Source: Paraburkholderia sp. CNPSo 3272 (GTDB taxonomy: Bacteria; Pseudomonadota; Gammaproteobacteria; Burkholderiales; Burkholderiaceae). From it: DNA of 64,000 nucleotides. Each line of letters opens with the position of its first letter. Positions within the stretch are counted from its first letter, which is position 1. A program made the translations under genes and the position numbers. This document shows, in pieces, positions 35,314-44,089 of this stretch. Under the pieces are notes generated by a model that was given only the letters and a program-made list of their open reading frames with translations, had not been told where the DNA came from and searched no databases. The stretch lies in assembly GCF_024206495.1 (NCBI RefSeq), contig NZ_JAMBPQ010000003.1, positions 310,001-374,000 on the forward strand, read 5' to 3'.

Positions 35314-36147
35314 ATGAAGACGATGCGTTGTGCGTTGCTCGCGCTGACGACGGGGCTGGCGTTGGTGGGCCACGATGCGTCGGGCAGCGTGCCGCGCAAC
35401 GAGGACACGCCAGCGGGACTCTTCGCGGTGCTCGATTACGTCGTTGCGCCCGCCGAGCCGACGTCCGCGCAGAGCGCGGTGGCGTTGCGCGAGGCCGGCG
35501 TCGAACAGGAGACAATCAAGGCGCGCATCGTCGAAGCCTGGTTTTACCGCCTGCGTGCGGACCCGGCCGTGGCGGTCGCGGTGCCCGGTGGGGTCGCGGG
35601 CCTCGAAGCGCGGTTGCGCGACGACGCGGCGCGCGAGCGCCTGATCCGCGGCGGCATTGCGCGCCTGACGCCGCAGGATCGGTTGGCGTACCTCACGCTG
35701 CTCGCGAAATACATGGGCCGCGCGGCGCGCGGCAGTTGCCAGGGCATGGCGAGCGTGCAGGACGTTGCTCAGGGCATTTCTATCGGCAGCATGAGCGATG
35801 CCGACACGGCCGAGTACTTCTCGTTGCTTTATCGCGTGGTGATCCGATCCGTGCTCGCCGCGCCGGTCACGCGGCCCACGCCCCTGGCGTACGAGCGGGC
35901 GTTGCGCCATCTCGACGATGCGGTCAACGCGGCTCTCGCTGGCGATCCGCAATCCGTGGCGCGGCTCGAACGCATCACGAACGGCGGCCCGGGCGCGACG
36001 ATGGCCGACATCTGCTGGGCGAGCGCGGTGCTCATGCGCTCGACGGCGGCGATGAGCGGACCCGATCGCGACGCGCTGCTGCTCTACATGCTCGGCGAAG
36101 ACGCGCCGTCGCGGGCGGCGGCCCCGGAGCCCGCGCACGCGCCTTGA
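35314..36147 (+). CDS. Exported hypothetical protein downstream of pqiABC, 277 aa
   Basis: I do not recognise the family. I chose the ATG at 35314; a TTG at 35293 overlapping the pqiC stop and an ATG at 35323 are alternatives. A signal peptide ('CALLALTTGLALVGHDASG') is followed by an all-helical protein ('EAWFYRLRADPAVAVAVPGG', 'RLTPQDRLAYLTLLAKYMGR') with single Cys residues near 145 and 231. It sits directly behind pqiC and probably belongs to the operon, which suggests an accessory envelope role. It is not part of the standard three-gene pqi operon. Confidence 0.7.
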   Translation: MKTMRCALLALTTGLALVGHDASGSVPRNEDTPAGLFAVLDYVVAPAEPTSAQSAVALREAGVEQETIKARIVEAWFYRLRADPAVAVAVPGGVAGLEARLRDDAARERLIRGGIARLTPQDRLAYLTLLAKYMGRAARGSCQGMASVQDVAQGISIGSMSDADTAEYFSLLYRVVIRSVLAAPVTRPTPLAYERALRHLDDAVNAALAGDPQSVARLERITNGGPGATMADICWASAVLMRSTAAMSGPDRDALLLYMLGEDAPSRAAAPEPAHAP

Positions 36148-36177
36148 AACGCAGCGGCGCTGCGCTACTGCCGAGTG

Positions 36178-37095
36178 TCACGGCGAGGCCTTCGACCAGC
36201 CCGGGCCCGGATCGAAGGACGTCATCGCTTCGGCTTTCGCCGCGCCATCCGGGCCGAGATCGCGTTCGTAGACCTGACCGTCGTGGCTGACCATGAAGGT
36301 CTTGATGCCCGTCTCGCCGTACCGCACCGGCCACGCAACGACGCCAAAGCCGCCGAACAGCTTGTTGTCGACCATGTAGTTATACGCGCCGCCGGGCGCA
36401 TGCGGACCCTGTGAGGTCAGCAGCTTGTAGTGGTAGCCGTAGTAACCGGCGTTTTCGGCGTTGCGCGCGCCGGCCGTGAGGAATGCGACGCCGAGCGGGC
36501 TCGGCGCGGCGTCGGGGGCGGTCGGCCAGTACAGGCCGTCGTGCTTGCCCGGCGAACTCGCGAGCTTGCTGGCGTAGACCAGCATGTCGCTGCCGTCGTG
36601 ATAGGTCTGCGCATATTCACGTTGCGCGTCGTAGACCGCGAGCATCGTCTGCATCACGGCAAGCTCGTTGCGGCCAATGCGGCGCACGCGCATTTCCTCG
36701 ACTCCGGCGTGCGTGTCGAAGTGCCAGCCCTGGGCAGTCTTGACGAGCGGGACCGGAAAGGTCCAGCCGTCGTCGCCAACGGCGATCATCGCATGATTTG
36801 CATCGGTATCCTGAATGGTGTGCGAAGTCTGCCATTCACTCAGGAACTTGTCGCGGATCTGAGCGCCGACCGGCGGGATGAGCTGGCGGAAATCGGCGCC
36901 AAAGAGCGAGCGCAGTTCCGCCTCGTCGTTGCCGGCCACGGCGTCGCCGAACGCGGCCATCGCCGCGTCGGGCGTAGCGAATGTGTTTTGCCCGGTAGCC
37001 GCGCAAGGCCGCGGCGCGAACGCGAGGAGTGCGATGGCGATTGCCGCTGCGAGCGCGACCGATGCAGCCGGACGGAGAAACTCATGTCTGTTCAT
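36178..37095 (-). CDS. DUF2950 family exported protein, 305 aa
   Basis: A signal peptide ('VALAAAIAIALLAFAPRPCAA') is followed by the DUF2950 pattern: 'TFATPDAAMAAFGDAVAGND', 'DGWTFPVPLVKTAQGWHFDT' and 'PYYGYHYKLL' type segments (here 'AGYYGYHYKLLTSQGPHAPG'). Its neighbour upstream, 37107-38588 (DUF3300), is often paired with DUF2950 in proteobacteria, and the two genes are 11 bp apart, an operon. The biochemical role is unknown; periplasmic. Confidence 0.86.
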   Translation of the reverse strand: MNRHEFLRPAASVALAAAIAIALLAFAPRPCAATGQNTFATPDAAMAAFGDAVAGNDEAELRSLFGADFRQLIPPVGAQIRDKFLSEWQTSHTIQDTDANHAMIAVGDDGWTFPVPLVKTAQGWHFDTHAGVEEMRVRRIGRNELAVMQTMLAVYDAQREYAQTYHDGSDMLVYASKLASSPGKHDGLYWPTAPDAAPSPLGVAFLTAGARNAENAGYYGYHYKLLTSQGPHAPGGAYNYMVDNKLFGGFGVVAWPVRYGETGIKTFMVSHDGQVYERDLGPDGAAKAEAMTSFDPGPGWSKASP

Positions 37096-37106
37096 GACCG
37101 TTCTCC

Positions 37107-38588
37107 CTAGCGTCTGCCGCCGCCACGACCGCCGCCACCGCCGCGCATCCCGCCGCCGCCGCTCGGACGATTGAACCCTGAAGACTGCATGCTGGAGCGG
37201 CCGCGGCTCGCGTCGCGCTGGGTGGCGCCGCCGCCGCCCACACCCTGGAAGGCGCCGTCGCGGCCGCCTCCGCCGCCGTAGCTCCCGCCGCCGCCGCCGC
37301 CAAACCCGCCGCCTGCCCCGGTGCTCACGCGATTGCTCACGCCGGCATTGTTGCCCATACCGCCGCGATTGCCTCCGGCACCGTTATTACCGATGTTCCC
37401 GCGATTGCCTGCCGCGCCGTTATCGCCGAGATTCCCGCGATTGCCGCCGGCACCGTTATTGCCAGGATTCCCGCGATTTCCACCCGCTCCGTTGTCTGCG
37501 AAGTTCGCGCGATTGCCGACACTGGCGTTATTGCCCGCGCCGCCGCGATTGCCATTGCCCGATGCCTGGCCGCCTGCACCGCCGCCCGTGCGGTTGCCGG
37601 CGCGGTCGGCCACGCTGGCGCCGTTCTGGCCGTTCTGGCCGTTCTGGCCGTTGCGGCCGCGATAGTCGCGGCGGCCGTCGGCGCCCGCCACGTTGTTGCC
37701 AAATTTCTCGCGCGTAGCATTGTCACGGTATGCAACGCCCTGACGGTGGCTCGAATCGTGCTGCCACCTGCCTCCCTGGACTTTCGTGCTGTCGAAATTG
37801 CGATTGACGTTTCGCGCCTTGTCCACGTTGATGTTGACGTCGCCGCCGCCCCAGTTGCAGTCGCTGAAGATCGCGCCCGCGGCGGCGAGCCCGACGCCCC
37901 ACGCGAAGCCGGTCATCAGCGCGCCGCCGGGATAGTAAGCAGGATACGGCGGCCAGGCGTACGGCGGGTAAGCCGGGTAGCTCCATGCGCCGTACACGAC
38001 CGTGGGGTTGTACGCGGGCACGTAGATCACCTCGGGGTTGGCAGGCTCGATCTTCACGATGGTCTGGCTGGTCTGGCCGCCTTGTGCGGGCGGCTGTTCG
38101 ACCACGACCTTCTGCTGCTCGTTGCTCTTCAGGTTGCCCGAGTCCTGCGCGCGCGCACGCAGGCGCTGCACCGCGGCGAGCACATCCTTTTCCTGGGCGA
38201 GAAATGCGTCGCCGAGTTTCTGGGTCCAGTCGAGCTTGTCGTTCATCGGTTCGAGCGCCTGCGGGAACGCGACGAGCGATTTCACGCTCGTGTCCCACGG
38301 CTGGTCCTGCACGGCCTTTACGGCCTCGTCGCCCTTGAGCTTCGGGTGCTCCTTGACCCAGCGGGCCGCGTGCACGATTTCGAGCGGGTAAGTCGATGCC
38401 ATCAGTACCTGCGCCAGCACCGAATCGGGATAGAGCGCAATGGGCGCGACCAGCGCCTCAAGCTCCTCGGGTTTGTAGGGGGCGGGCTGCGGCGCGTCTT
38501 GCGCGCGCACCGCCTGAGCGCCTGTCAGGAGCAACGCGAACACGAGCAGGCAGACCGTGTACGTGCGTTGTTTGATCCATGAGGTCAT
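37107..38588 (-). CDS. DUF3300 family exported protein with Gly/Asn-rich repeats, 493 aa
   Basis: I chose the ATG at 38588 with AAGGA 6 nt upstream. A signal peptide ends 'GAQAVRAQDA', followed by the DUF3300 domain ('EELEALVAPIALYPDSVLAQ' and 'EIVHAARWVKEHPKLKGDEA'). Then come a hydrophobic Pro/Tyr stretch ('YPPYAWPPYPAYYPGG') and a short membrane-like segment. The C-terminal 180 residues are low-complexity: imperfect NNGAGGNRGN repeats, a GQNGQNGQNG run and a terminal Gly/Arg-rich end. Likely surface or periplasm-associated; function unknown. Operon with DUF2950. Confidence 0.85.
   Translation of the reverse strand: MTSWIKQRTYTVCLLVFALLLTGAQAVRAQDAPQPAPYKPEELEALVAPIALYPDSVLAQVLMASTYPLEIVHAARWVKEHPKLKGDEAVKAVQDQPWDTSVKSLVAFPQALEPMNDKLDWTQKLGDAFLAQEKDVLAAVQRLRARAQDSGNLKSNEQQKVVVEQPPAQGGQTSQTIVKIEPANPEVIYVPAYNPTVVYGAWSYPAYPPYAWPPYPAYYPGGALMTGFAWGVGLAAAGAIFSDCNWGGGDVNINVDKARNVNRNFDSTKVQGGRWQHDSSHRQGVAYRDNATREKFGNNVAGADGRRDYRGRNGQNGQNGQNGASVADRAGNRTGGGAGGQASGNGNRGGAGNNASVGNRANFADNGAGGNRGNPGNNGAGGNRGNLGDNGAAGNRGNIGNNGAGGNRGGMGNNAGVSNRVSTGAGGGFGGGGGGSYGGGGGRDGAFQGVGGGGATQRDASRGRSSMQSSGFNRPSGGGGMRGGGGGRGGGRR
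37366..37509 (-). repeat. Coding repeat, Asn-Gly-Ala-Gly-Gly-Asn-Arg-Gly units
   Basis: Within the DUF3300 gene the motif NNGAGGNRGN/GNxGDNGAAGNRGN recurs about four to five times, roughly 30 bp per unit, with third-position differences. A separate 9-bp tandem repeat (cgttctggc, three copies) lies at about 37619-37645 and encodes GQN. These are prone to length change by slippage. They encode protein and are not a CRISPR array. Confidence 0.7.
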
Positions 38589-38828
38589 GGCCGATCCTTC
38601 CATTCGTTTGCTCAACCGGACTGCGGGACGGATAGCGACAACGTGAAGGGGCGAGCGCGTGCGCGCGTATTCTTTTTCGAGTGTAGCGAGGCGGAAAGCC
38701 CCACAGGTATAGTCCGCCGCGCTGCTCTGTGCTGGCAATCGGACCAGAGTCCTATTGACACTGGAATGGCGCCGCAATGATGCTATTCACTCGTCGAGGC
38801 TGGCAGCGCCGATACCTGGAGATCCAAA

Positions 38829-39056
38829 ATGAAAATGCGTTTTGCTGCGCCGTGTGCGATGGCCCTGCTGCTCTGTGCGTCCGGTTTCATGTCTGAAGTA
38901 TTTGCGCAAGCGGGAACGATGGGGACGAAGCAAATGCGGGACGTGCAGCGCAAAGCGGAGCATAAGGCCCGCTCGAACCAGTCCCGGCAACATAGCCAGC
39001 AAAATGCGACGCAGCATCATGCGGCGAGTGCAGCCGCGCCCGCTTCGGCGCCTTGA
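38829..39056 (+). CDS. Small exported basic protein, 75 aa
   Basis: I do not recognise the family. The start is ATG at 38829 with GGAG 7 nt upstream. A signal peptide ('FAAPCAMALLLCASGFMSEV') ends near 'FAQA'. The mature part is basic and polar, rich in Gln, His, Lys, Ala and Ser ('RKAEHKARSNQSRQHSQQNA'), probably disordered in the periplasm. It is divergent from the DUF3300 gene. Confidence 0.6.
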   Translation: MKMRFAAPCAMALLLCASGFMSEVFAQAGTMGTKQMRDVQRKAEHKARSNQSRQHSQQNATQHHAASAAAPASAP

Positions 39057-39664
39057 TCGCCAAGGGCATCGAACGAGCCGTCACGCGCTGACAGTGTTGC
39101 CGATCCTGCACGGCTGATCTAGCGCGTTTCCAGGTCGAAATAATGGCTGCGGTTATTTCATAAAAAACATAATAGATAATTCGCGCGACAAAAAGGTTAT
39201 CTCTATTCAAATTGAGTGGAGATGATTGCGCGAGCCACTAACGAAATCAAAGAAGACGTTCGCAAATATTTCCCGCAAATAGTCAGTGTATATCGGCTCG
39301 CGCAAGGCATTCAAGGCCAAGGGCGCTCGAATGGCGTTGTATGCGGAAAAGATTATCGAAAACAATTGCGCACGGAACGGATGATCGGCAATTTCTTTCA
39401 TATAATAAATGCGCGGTGAAAGCGTACAGCGACGCGGTTCCGCAATCATGATCCCATTCATTTTTTTCAATGACTGACTCAGTCTCCGCAATTGCCGGAG
39501 CGTTCTTTCGAAAATCAAAAGTAGGCGGTCGTCAGTATTGGGGCGCAGCCTGCCTCGCCAGTGGCCGGAATTCCGGTGCTCGTCAAATCCGTCCCGCCTG
39601 GGCGCTGAAGCGTTTGAAAAGTTTCGCAGGCTGCCGGAGCAGGGCAGCGTAGTCGGAGGACACC
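39057..39664. other. AT-rich intergenic stretch with doubtful ORFs
   Basis: The DNA from about 39120 to 39480 is markedly more AT-rich than its surroundings. A minus-strand frame (39207-39518, 103 codons: 'EIADHPFRAQLFSIIFSAYN') and a plus-strand frame (39216-39419) overlap there. Neither shows a known family, and both may be chance. It may be a promoter-rich region or a piece of foreign DNA. No repeats or structured RNA could be confirmed. Confidence 0.4.
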
Positions 39665-40963
39665 GTGATCAGGGCAGACATGGGGAACGAAAAACTAAAA
39701 CTGAACAGGTCGAGAGCCGAGCACGCAGCAGCGAGCCTGCTGGCGTGGTTCGACCGGATGAAGTCATACAGTCTCCGGAACGGGCGCGCATTGGCCGCGC
39801 GCAACACGGGCCACGTGTCGGCACAGGCCACGCAAGCCATCGCGCAAAGCCTGCACAGCGTCCTGGAAGTCGTGCCCGCGGCGGCGCTGGTGATCGACGA
39901 AGCGGGCAGCGTCGCAGGGGCCAATGGCATGGCCACCCGCGTGCTCGGGTACGCCCTGGGCGAATTGATCGGTATGCGCATCGAAAACGTGCTCGTCGCC
40001 TGGCGAAGAGACGCGCGCCCCGTACAGTTCGCTGCACTGAAGACCGCGGATGGCCTGTCGCATAGCGTGACGCGCGTGGCCGTCGCGCGCTCGAAGAACG
40101 GCGCCGATATCGACGTGCATGTGAGCGCTTCGGCGTCGCTCGCCGCCGGTCCCACGGCGCGCATGGTGGTCGTCATCGAACCGGAAAGTCACGACACGAC
40201 GCTCGCCGGGTCCAGCAACGAACCACGCCGGCTGCGTCGGGAGCGGGCATCCGAAGTGGGCGACATGGCCGCCGCGCTCGCGCACGAAGTCGACCAGCCG
40301 CTCACGGCCATTCTCAGCAACGCGCAGGCGGCGCAGCGGTTTCTCGCCCAGAGCCCGCCGGCCATGAGCGACCTGCGGGAACTGCTCGGCGAGGTCGTGT
40401 CCGATAGCACGCGTGCGCACGCGATCATCCGCAAGATGCGCCAGTCTGCGCGCTGCGAGCCGCCCGAGCTATGCCCGGTGGATGTCGGCAGCCTCGTGCG
40501 CGACGTGCTGCGCCTGCTGCGGCGCGAGATGGAGACCTGCGGCGCGGCAGTGAGCGCGCGTATCGAAGACGGCCTGCCGCAAGTGCACGGCGATGCGGTT
40601 CAACTGCAACAGGTGCTCGTCAATTTGCTCTTGAATGCGCTCGAGGCGGTGCACGACTGCCGGGCGGAAGATCGCAGGGTGTGCATCGTCGTCACGGCGA
40701 GCGAGGATCGCGGCAAGGTGCGCCTCGCCATTCGCGATCATGGGCCCGGTGTCGATGCCGACCGGCTCGTCACGCTGTTCAAGCCGTTCATGACGTCCAA
40801 GCCGCAGGGGCTGGGCCTTGGCCTGTCCATCAGCCGCACGATCGTCATGGCGCACGGGGGCCAGCTATGGGCCGAGCGCAACGCCGATAGCGGCCTGACG
40901 TTCCATATCGAACTTCCCGCGGAGGGCGCGTGCGTGCAGACGACTACGCGTTTTTCACCATGA
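39665..40963 (+). CDS. PAS-containing sensor histidine kinase, 432 aa
   Basis: Starts at GTG 39665 behind GGAGG. A PAS domain (about residues 65-175, 'VVPAAALVIDEAGSVAGANG') precedes a HisKA domain with phosphoacceptor His207 in 'AAALAHEVDQPLTAILSNAQ', and a HATPase domain with 'LLLNALEAV' (N box), 'IRDHGPGVD' (G1) and 'GLGLGLSIS' (G2). Such kinases usually read AHELNQPL; here Asp replaces Asn. No membrane segment, so soluble, as in FixL-like kinases. Its stop overlaps the start of the response regulator (ATGA). The signal is unknown. Confidence 0.88.
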   Translation: MIRADMGNEKLKLNRSRAEHAAASLLAWFDRMKSYSLRNGRALAARNTGHVSAQATQAIAQSLHSVLEVVPAAALVIDEAGSVAGANGMATRVLGYALGELIGMRIENVLVAWRRDARPVQFAALKTADGLSHSVTRVAVARSKNGADIDVHVSASASLAAGPTARMVVVIEPESHDTTLAGSSNEPRRLRRERASEVGDMAAALAHEVDQPLTAILSNAQAAQRFLAQSPPAMSDLRELLGEVVSDSTRAHAIIRKMRQSARCEPPELCPVDVGSLVRDVLRLLRREMETCGAAVSARIEDGLPQVHGDAVQLQQVLVNLLLNALEAVHDCRAEDRRVCIVVTASEDRGKVRLAIRDHGPGVDADRLVTLFKPFMTSKPQGLGLGLSISRTIVMAHGGQLWAERNADSGLTFHIELPAEGACVQTTTRFSP

Positions 40964-41601
40964 ACTCGCCAGCTTCCATCGTGTTCGTCGTGGACGACGA
41001 CGAGCACGTTCGCAACGCACTCTGCCGCTTGCTGCGATCCGGCGGCTACACGGTAGAGGCCTATGGCAGCGCCGGCGCCTTCCTGCAAGGCGCTGATCTG
41101 ACGGGCGCGCCGGCGTGCCTGCTGCTCGATCTCCAGTTGCCCGACCTGAGCGGCATCGACTTGCAGCAGCGGCTCGAGGGCAGGGTGCCGATCGTCTTCG
41201 TTTCGGCCCACGGCGACATGAATACGGCGGTGCGGGCGATGAAGGCGGGCGCATCGGATTTCCTGACGAAGCCGATTGACGCGCAGGTGCTGTTCGAAGC
41301 CACGTCGCGCGCGCTCGAACGCGCGGGCCAGCTATACGAACAACGCGAGCAGCGCGCGGAGATCCAGCGCCGGGTGGAAAAGCTCACACCGCGCGAGCGC
41401 GAGGTCATGGCGCTCGTGGTGACGGGCCGGCCGAACAAGCTCGTGGCCGACGAACTGGGCGCGGCTGAGAAAACCATCAAGATTCACCGGGCGCGTGTCA
41501 TGGAGAAGATGAAGGCGAACTCGCTTGCCGATCTGGTGCGGCTCATGACCACGTTCGACGCTGACGCGCCTGAGCTGCACCCGCTTTCGCATACGGGCTG
41601 A
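40960..41601 (+). CDS. FixJ/NarL-type response regulator, 213 aa
   Basis: The receiver domain has the acidic triad in 'IVFVVDDDEHVRNALCRLL', phosphoacceptor Asp57 in 'CLLLDLQLPDLSGIDL', and Lys in 'SDFLTKPIDAQVLFEATSRA'. A LuxR-type HTH ('LTPREREVMALVVTGRPNKL' and 'KTIKIHRARVMEKM') ends the protein. The ATG at 40960 overlaps the kinase stop (ATGA), which couples translation. The frame also opens at GTG 40930. The target genes are unknown; no promoter is evident between the pair. Confidence 0.9.
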   Translation: MNSPASIVFVVDDDEHVRNALCRLLRSGGYTVEAYGSAGAFLQGADLTGAPACLLLDLQLPDLSGIDLQQRLEGRVPIVFVSAHGDMNTAVRAMKAGASDFLTKPIDAQVLFEATSRALERAGQLYEQREQRAEIQRRVEKLTPREREVMALVVTGRPNKLVADELGAAEKTIKIHRARVMEKMKANSLADLVRLMTTFDADAPELHPLSHTG

Positions 41602-41653
41602 GGGACCTGGGGCATAAGGGACCAAGGGGCACGGCACGCGCGCGGTCGTTCCG

Positions 41654-42655
41654 TTACTTCAAATGGCTATTGCGCCAATCGCGCGGCGTCATGCCGAAGC
41701 GCGCGCTGAACCAGTTCGTGAACGAGCCCTGCTGGGCGTAGCCGAGCAGGGCGGACACACGTCCGATGGGATAGCGCGGGTTGCCCATGTAGCGCACGGC
41801 AAGTTCGCCCCGCACCTCCTCCACGAGCCGCGTGAAGCTCGTATTGGCGACGCCGAGCTGGCGCTGCATGGTGCGCACGCTCAGCCGCAGATGCGCCGCC
41901 ACTCCTTCGACACTGGCTTGCTCGAGCGGCAGCAGCAGGTAGATCGCCTTGCGCACCTCGAGCGCCGTGGAATCGACGCCCGTCGCGTTGAGCGATTCGG
42001 CGAGGCTTTCCGCGTAGCGCACCAGTTCCGGGTCGGCCGCAGGGTTCGGATAGTCGAGATCGGCGGCCGTGCACACGATGCCGTTGAAGTCGCTGCCGAA
42101 TTCCAGCGGACAGCCGAAAAAACGCCGGTGAAACGTGACGCTGGGCGGCGCCCGGTGAACGAAGTGCACCGCGCGCGGTTTCCAGTGCTCGCCCAGCAGC
42201 GCGCTGGAGTGGCGCGCGAGCACGCCTACGGCAAGCTCGATGGCCTGGTACGTGGGAATGCCCGGCTCGACGACCAGTTCCTCGCGGATCGTGACGGTTG
42301 GGCCCGCGTCTTCGACATACACGGCAAGCGCCTCGTTGAGCAGGTGCCGGAATTCGGCGGTCGCGAGCAGCACTTCGCGCAGCGTGCGCTTGTGCGCGAG
42401 CAGGATGTTGACCACGCCGCTGCCGAACTTGTGCCGGACCTCGGCCATCTGGAGCGCGAAAGTCGGGCACGACGCCTTTTCGGCCGAGCGCTCCAGCAAC
42501 AGGCAGGCCGCGGCGACGGGAATGCGGTCGTCGGGGTTCGCGAGCGCCGCGGCGTCGATTCCCACCTCGTGTGCAAGCTCGACCGGGTTCAGCCCTACGC
42601 GTTTCGCGATGTCGAAATATCCGCTCATCGACACCGAACTTGCCGTTGTCTCCAT
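41654..42655 (-). CDS. AraC family transcriptional regulator, 333 aa
   Basis: An N-terminal domain of the OruR/ArgR-like 'arabinose-binding' AraC group ('MSGYFDIAKRVGLNPVELAH' and 'PAACLLLERSAEKASCPTF'-like segments) is followed by a C-terminal AraC double HTH ('ASVEGVAAHLRLSVRTMQRQ', 'IGRVSALLGYAQQGSFTNWF'). It is divergent from the beta-keto acid cleavage enzyme at 42902 and probably controls the cluster 42902-52337. Regulators of this group often sense amino acids or small carboxylates. Confidence 0.88.
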   Translation of the reverse strand: METTASSVSMSGYFDIAKRVGLNPVELAHEVGIDAAALANPDDRIPVAAACLLLERSAEKASCPTFALQMAEVRHKFGSGVVNILLAHKRTLREVLLATAEFRHLLNEALAVYVEDAGPTVTIREELVVEPGIPTYQAIELAVGVLARHSSALLGEHWKPRAVHFVHRAPPSVTFHRRFFGCPLEFGSDFNGIVCTAADLDYPNPAADPELVRYAESLAESLNATGVDSTALEVRKAIYLLLPLEQASVEGVAAHLRLSVRTMQRQLGVANTSFTRLVEEVRGELAVRYMGNPRYPIGRVSALLGYAQQGSFTNWFSARFGMTPRDWRNSHLK

Positions 42656-42901
42656 TGTCGTGTCGCCTCCTTGCTGCGGTCTTGCCGCGCCTCGTCGGCC
42701 CGTAAATCATGGGCTTGAGCTTATGTCGGTGTTAACGCCTGGTGGCGCGAAAAGCTAAAACGATGGCGCGCGATCAGAAAAGTGTAGCGCAGGTTTGCCG
42801 TATCGTGCATCTCAACGGATCAGCCAGGTTCCGAGCGGTATTTCAGGCTGCTGGCCACGTTGCCGAACATTGAAATCCCGTCCCCCATATTGGAGAACAC
42901 G

Positions 42902-43957
42902 ATGCAATTCCTCGACGATTCGCTGCACCCCGAGAACCAGGACAAGGTTGTCATCACCACCGCGCCGTATGGTCCGGAATGGATGCCCGAAGACTTCCCG
43001 GAAGACATTCCGGTGACGATGGAAGAACAGATCCAGAAGGCCGTGGACTGCAACAACGCGGGCGCAACGGTGCTGCACCTGCATGTGCGCGAACTCGACG
43101 GCAAGGGCTCCAAGCGCCTCTCGAAGTTCAACGAGCTGATCGCAGGCGTGCGCGCCGCGGTGCCGGACATGATCATCCAGGTGGGCGGCTCGATCTCGTT
43201 CGCGCCGGAAGACGACGGCCAGGCCGCCAAGTGGCTTTCGGACGACACGCGCCACATGCTGGCCGACCTCGAACCGAAGCCGGACCAGGTCACCGTGGCG
43301 ATCAACACCACGCAGATGAACATCATGGAGCTGCTCTATCCGGAATACCTGGAAGGCACATCGCTGTCGCATCCGGCGCTGATGGCCGCGTACAGCGAAA
43401 TGACGGTGCCGGCCGGCCCGGCATGGGTGGAGGAGCATCTGCGCCGCCTGCAGGCTTCGGGCATCCAGCCGCACTTCCAGCTCACGGGCATCCACGCGCT
43501 CGAAACGCTCGACCGCCTCGTGCGCAAGGGTGCATACAAGGGTCCGCTGAACCTCACGTGGATCGGCATTGGCGGCGGCTTCGACGGCCCGAACCCGTTC
43601 AACTTCTTCAACTTCGTGCACCGTGCGCCCGATGGCTGCACCGTCACCGCCGAGTCGCTGCTCAAGAACGTGCTGCCGTTCAACATGATGGCGATGGCCA
43701 TGGGCCTGCACCCGCGCTGCGGCATTGAGGATACGATCATCGACCAGCACGGCAAGCGCTTCACGTCCGTGCAGCAGATCGAGCAGTGCGTGCGCGTGGC
43801 GCGCGAACTGGGCCGTGAAATTGCCACGGGCAAGGAAGCGCGCGAGATCTACAAGATCGGCGTGCAGTATGAAACGGTCGAAGAGACGCTTGCAGCGAAC
43901 GGCATGGCGCCGAACCGTGTGGCCGGCGTGAAGAATCTGCCGCTGCGCGCGGCGTAA
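42902..43957 (+). CDS. Beta-keto acid cleavage enzyme (BKACE, DUF849), 351 aa
   Basis: A TIM-barrel zinc enzyme of the 3-keto-5-aminohexanoate cleavage family, which condenses a beta-keto acid with acetyl-CoA to give acetoacetate and a new CoA ester. The metal motif HLH (His59, His61 in 'ATVLHLHVRELDGKGSK') is intact; further marks are 'QVGGSISFAPEDDGQ' and 'LTWIGIGGGFDGPNPFNFFN'. I chose the ATG at 42902 with GGAG 6 nt upstream; an ATG at 42860 lacks support. Members differ in substrate (dehydrocarnitine, 3-keto-5-aminohexanoate, others); the substrate here is unknown. Confidence 0.9.
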   Translation: MQFLDDSLHPENQDKVVITTAPYGPEWMPEDFPEDIPVTMEEQIQKAVDCNNAGATVLHLHVRELDGKGSKRLSKFNELIAGVRAAVPDMIIQVGGSISFAPEDDGQAAKWLSDDTRHMLADLEPKPDQVTVAINTTQMNIMELLYPEYLEGTSLSHPALMAAYSEMTVPAGPAWVEEHLRRLQASGIQPHFQLTGIHALETLDRLVRKGAYKGPLNLTWIGIGGGFDGPNPFNFFNFVHRAPDGCTVTAESLLKNVLPFNMMAMAMGLHPRCGIEDTIIDQHGKRFTSVQQIEQCVRVARELGREIATGKEAREIYKIGVQYETVEETLAANGMAPNRVAGVKNLPLRAA

Positions 43958-44089
43958 TGGCAGTAGGTCCGGCGCGGGCATAGGCTTGTGCCGGGCCTCG
44001 AAGCGGGCGTTTGGCGCTTGCGTCGTACCTGCTGGAAACTGAGAGAACAACGGAACCCGACGAAGAGCGGGCTACCACGGAGACAACCC

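Noticed and set aside
37321..37665. Regular repeats as a CRISPR array
   Set aside because: Repeats are in frame, about 30 bp without spacers, and encode Gly/Asn-rich protein; no cas genes are present.
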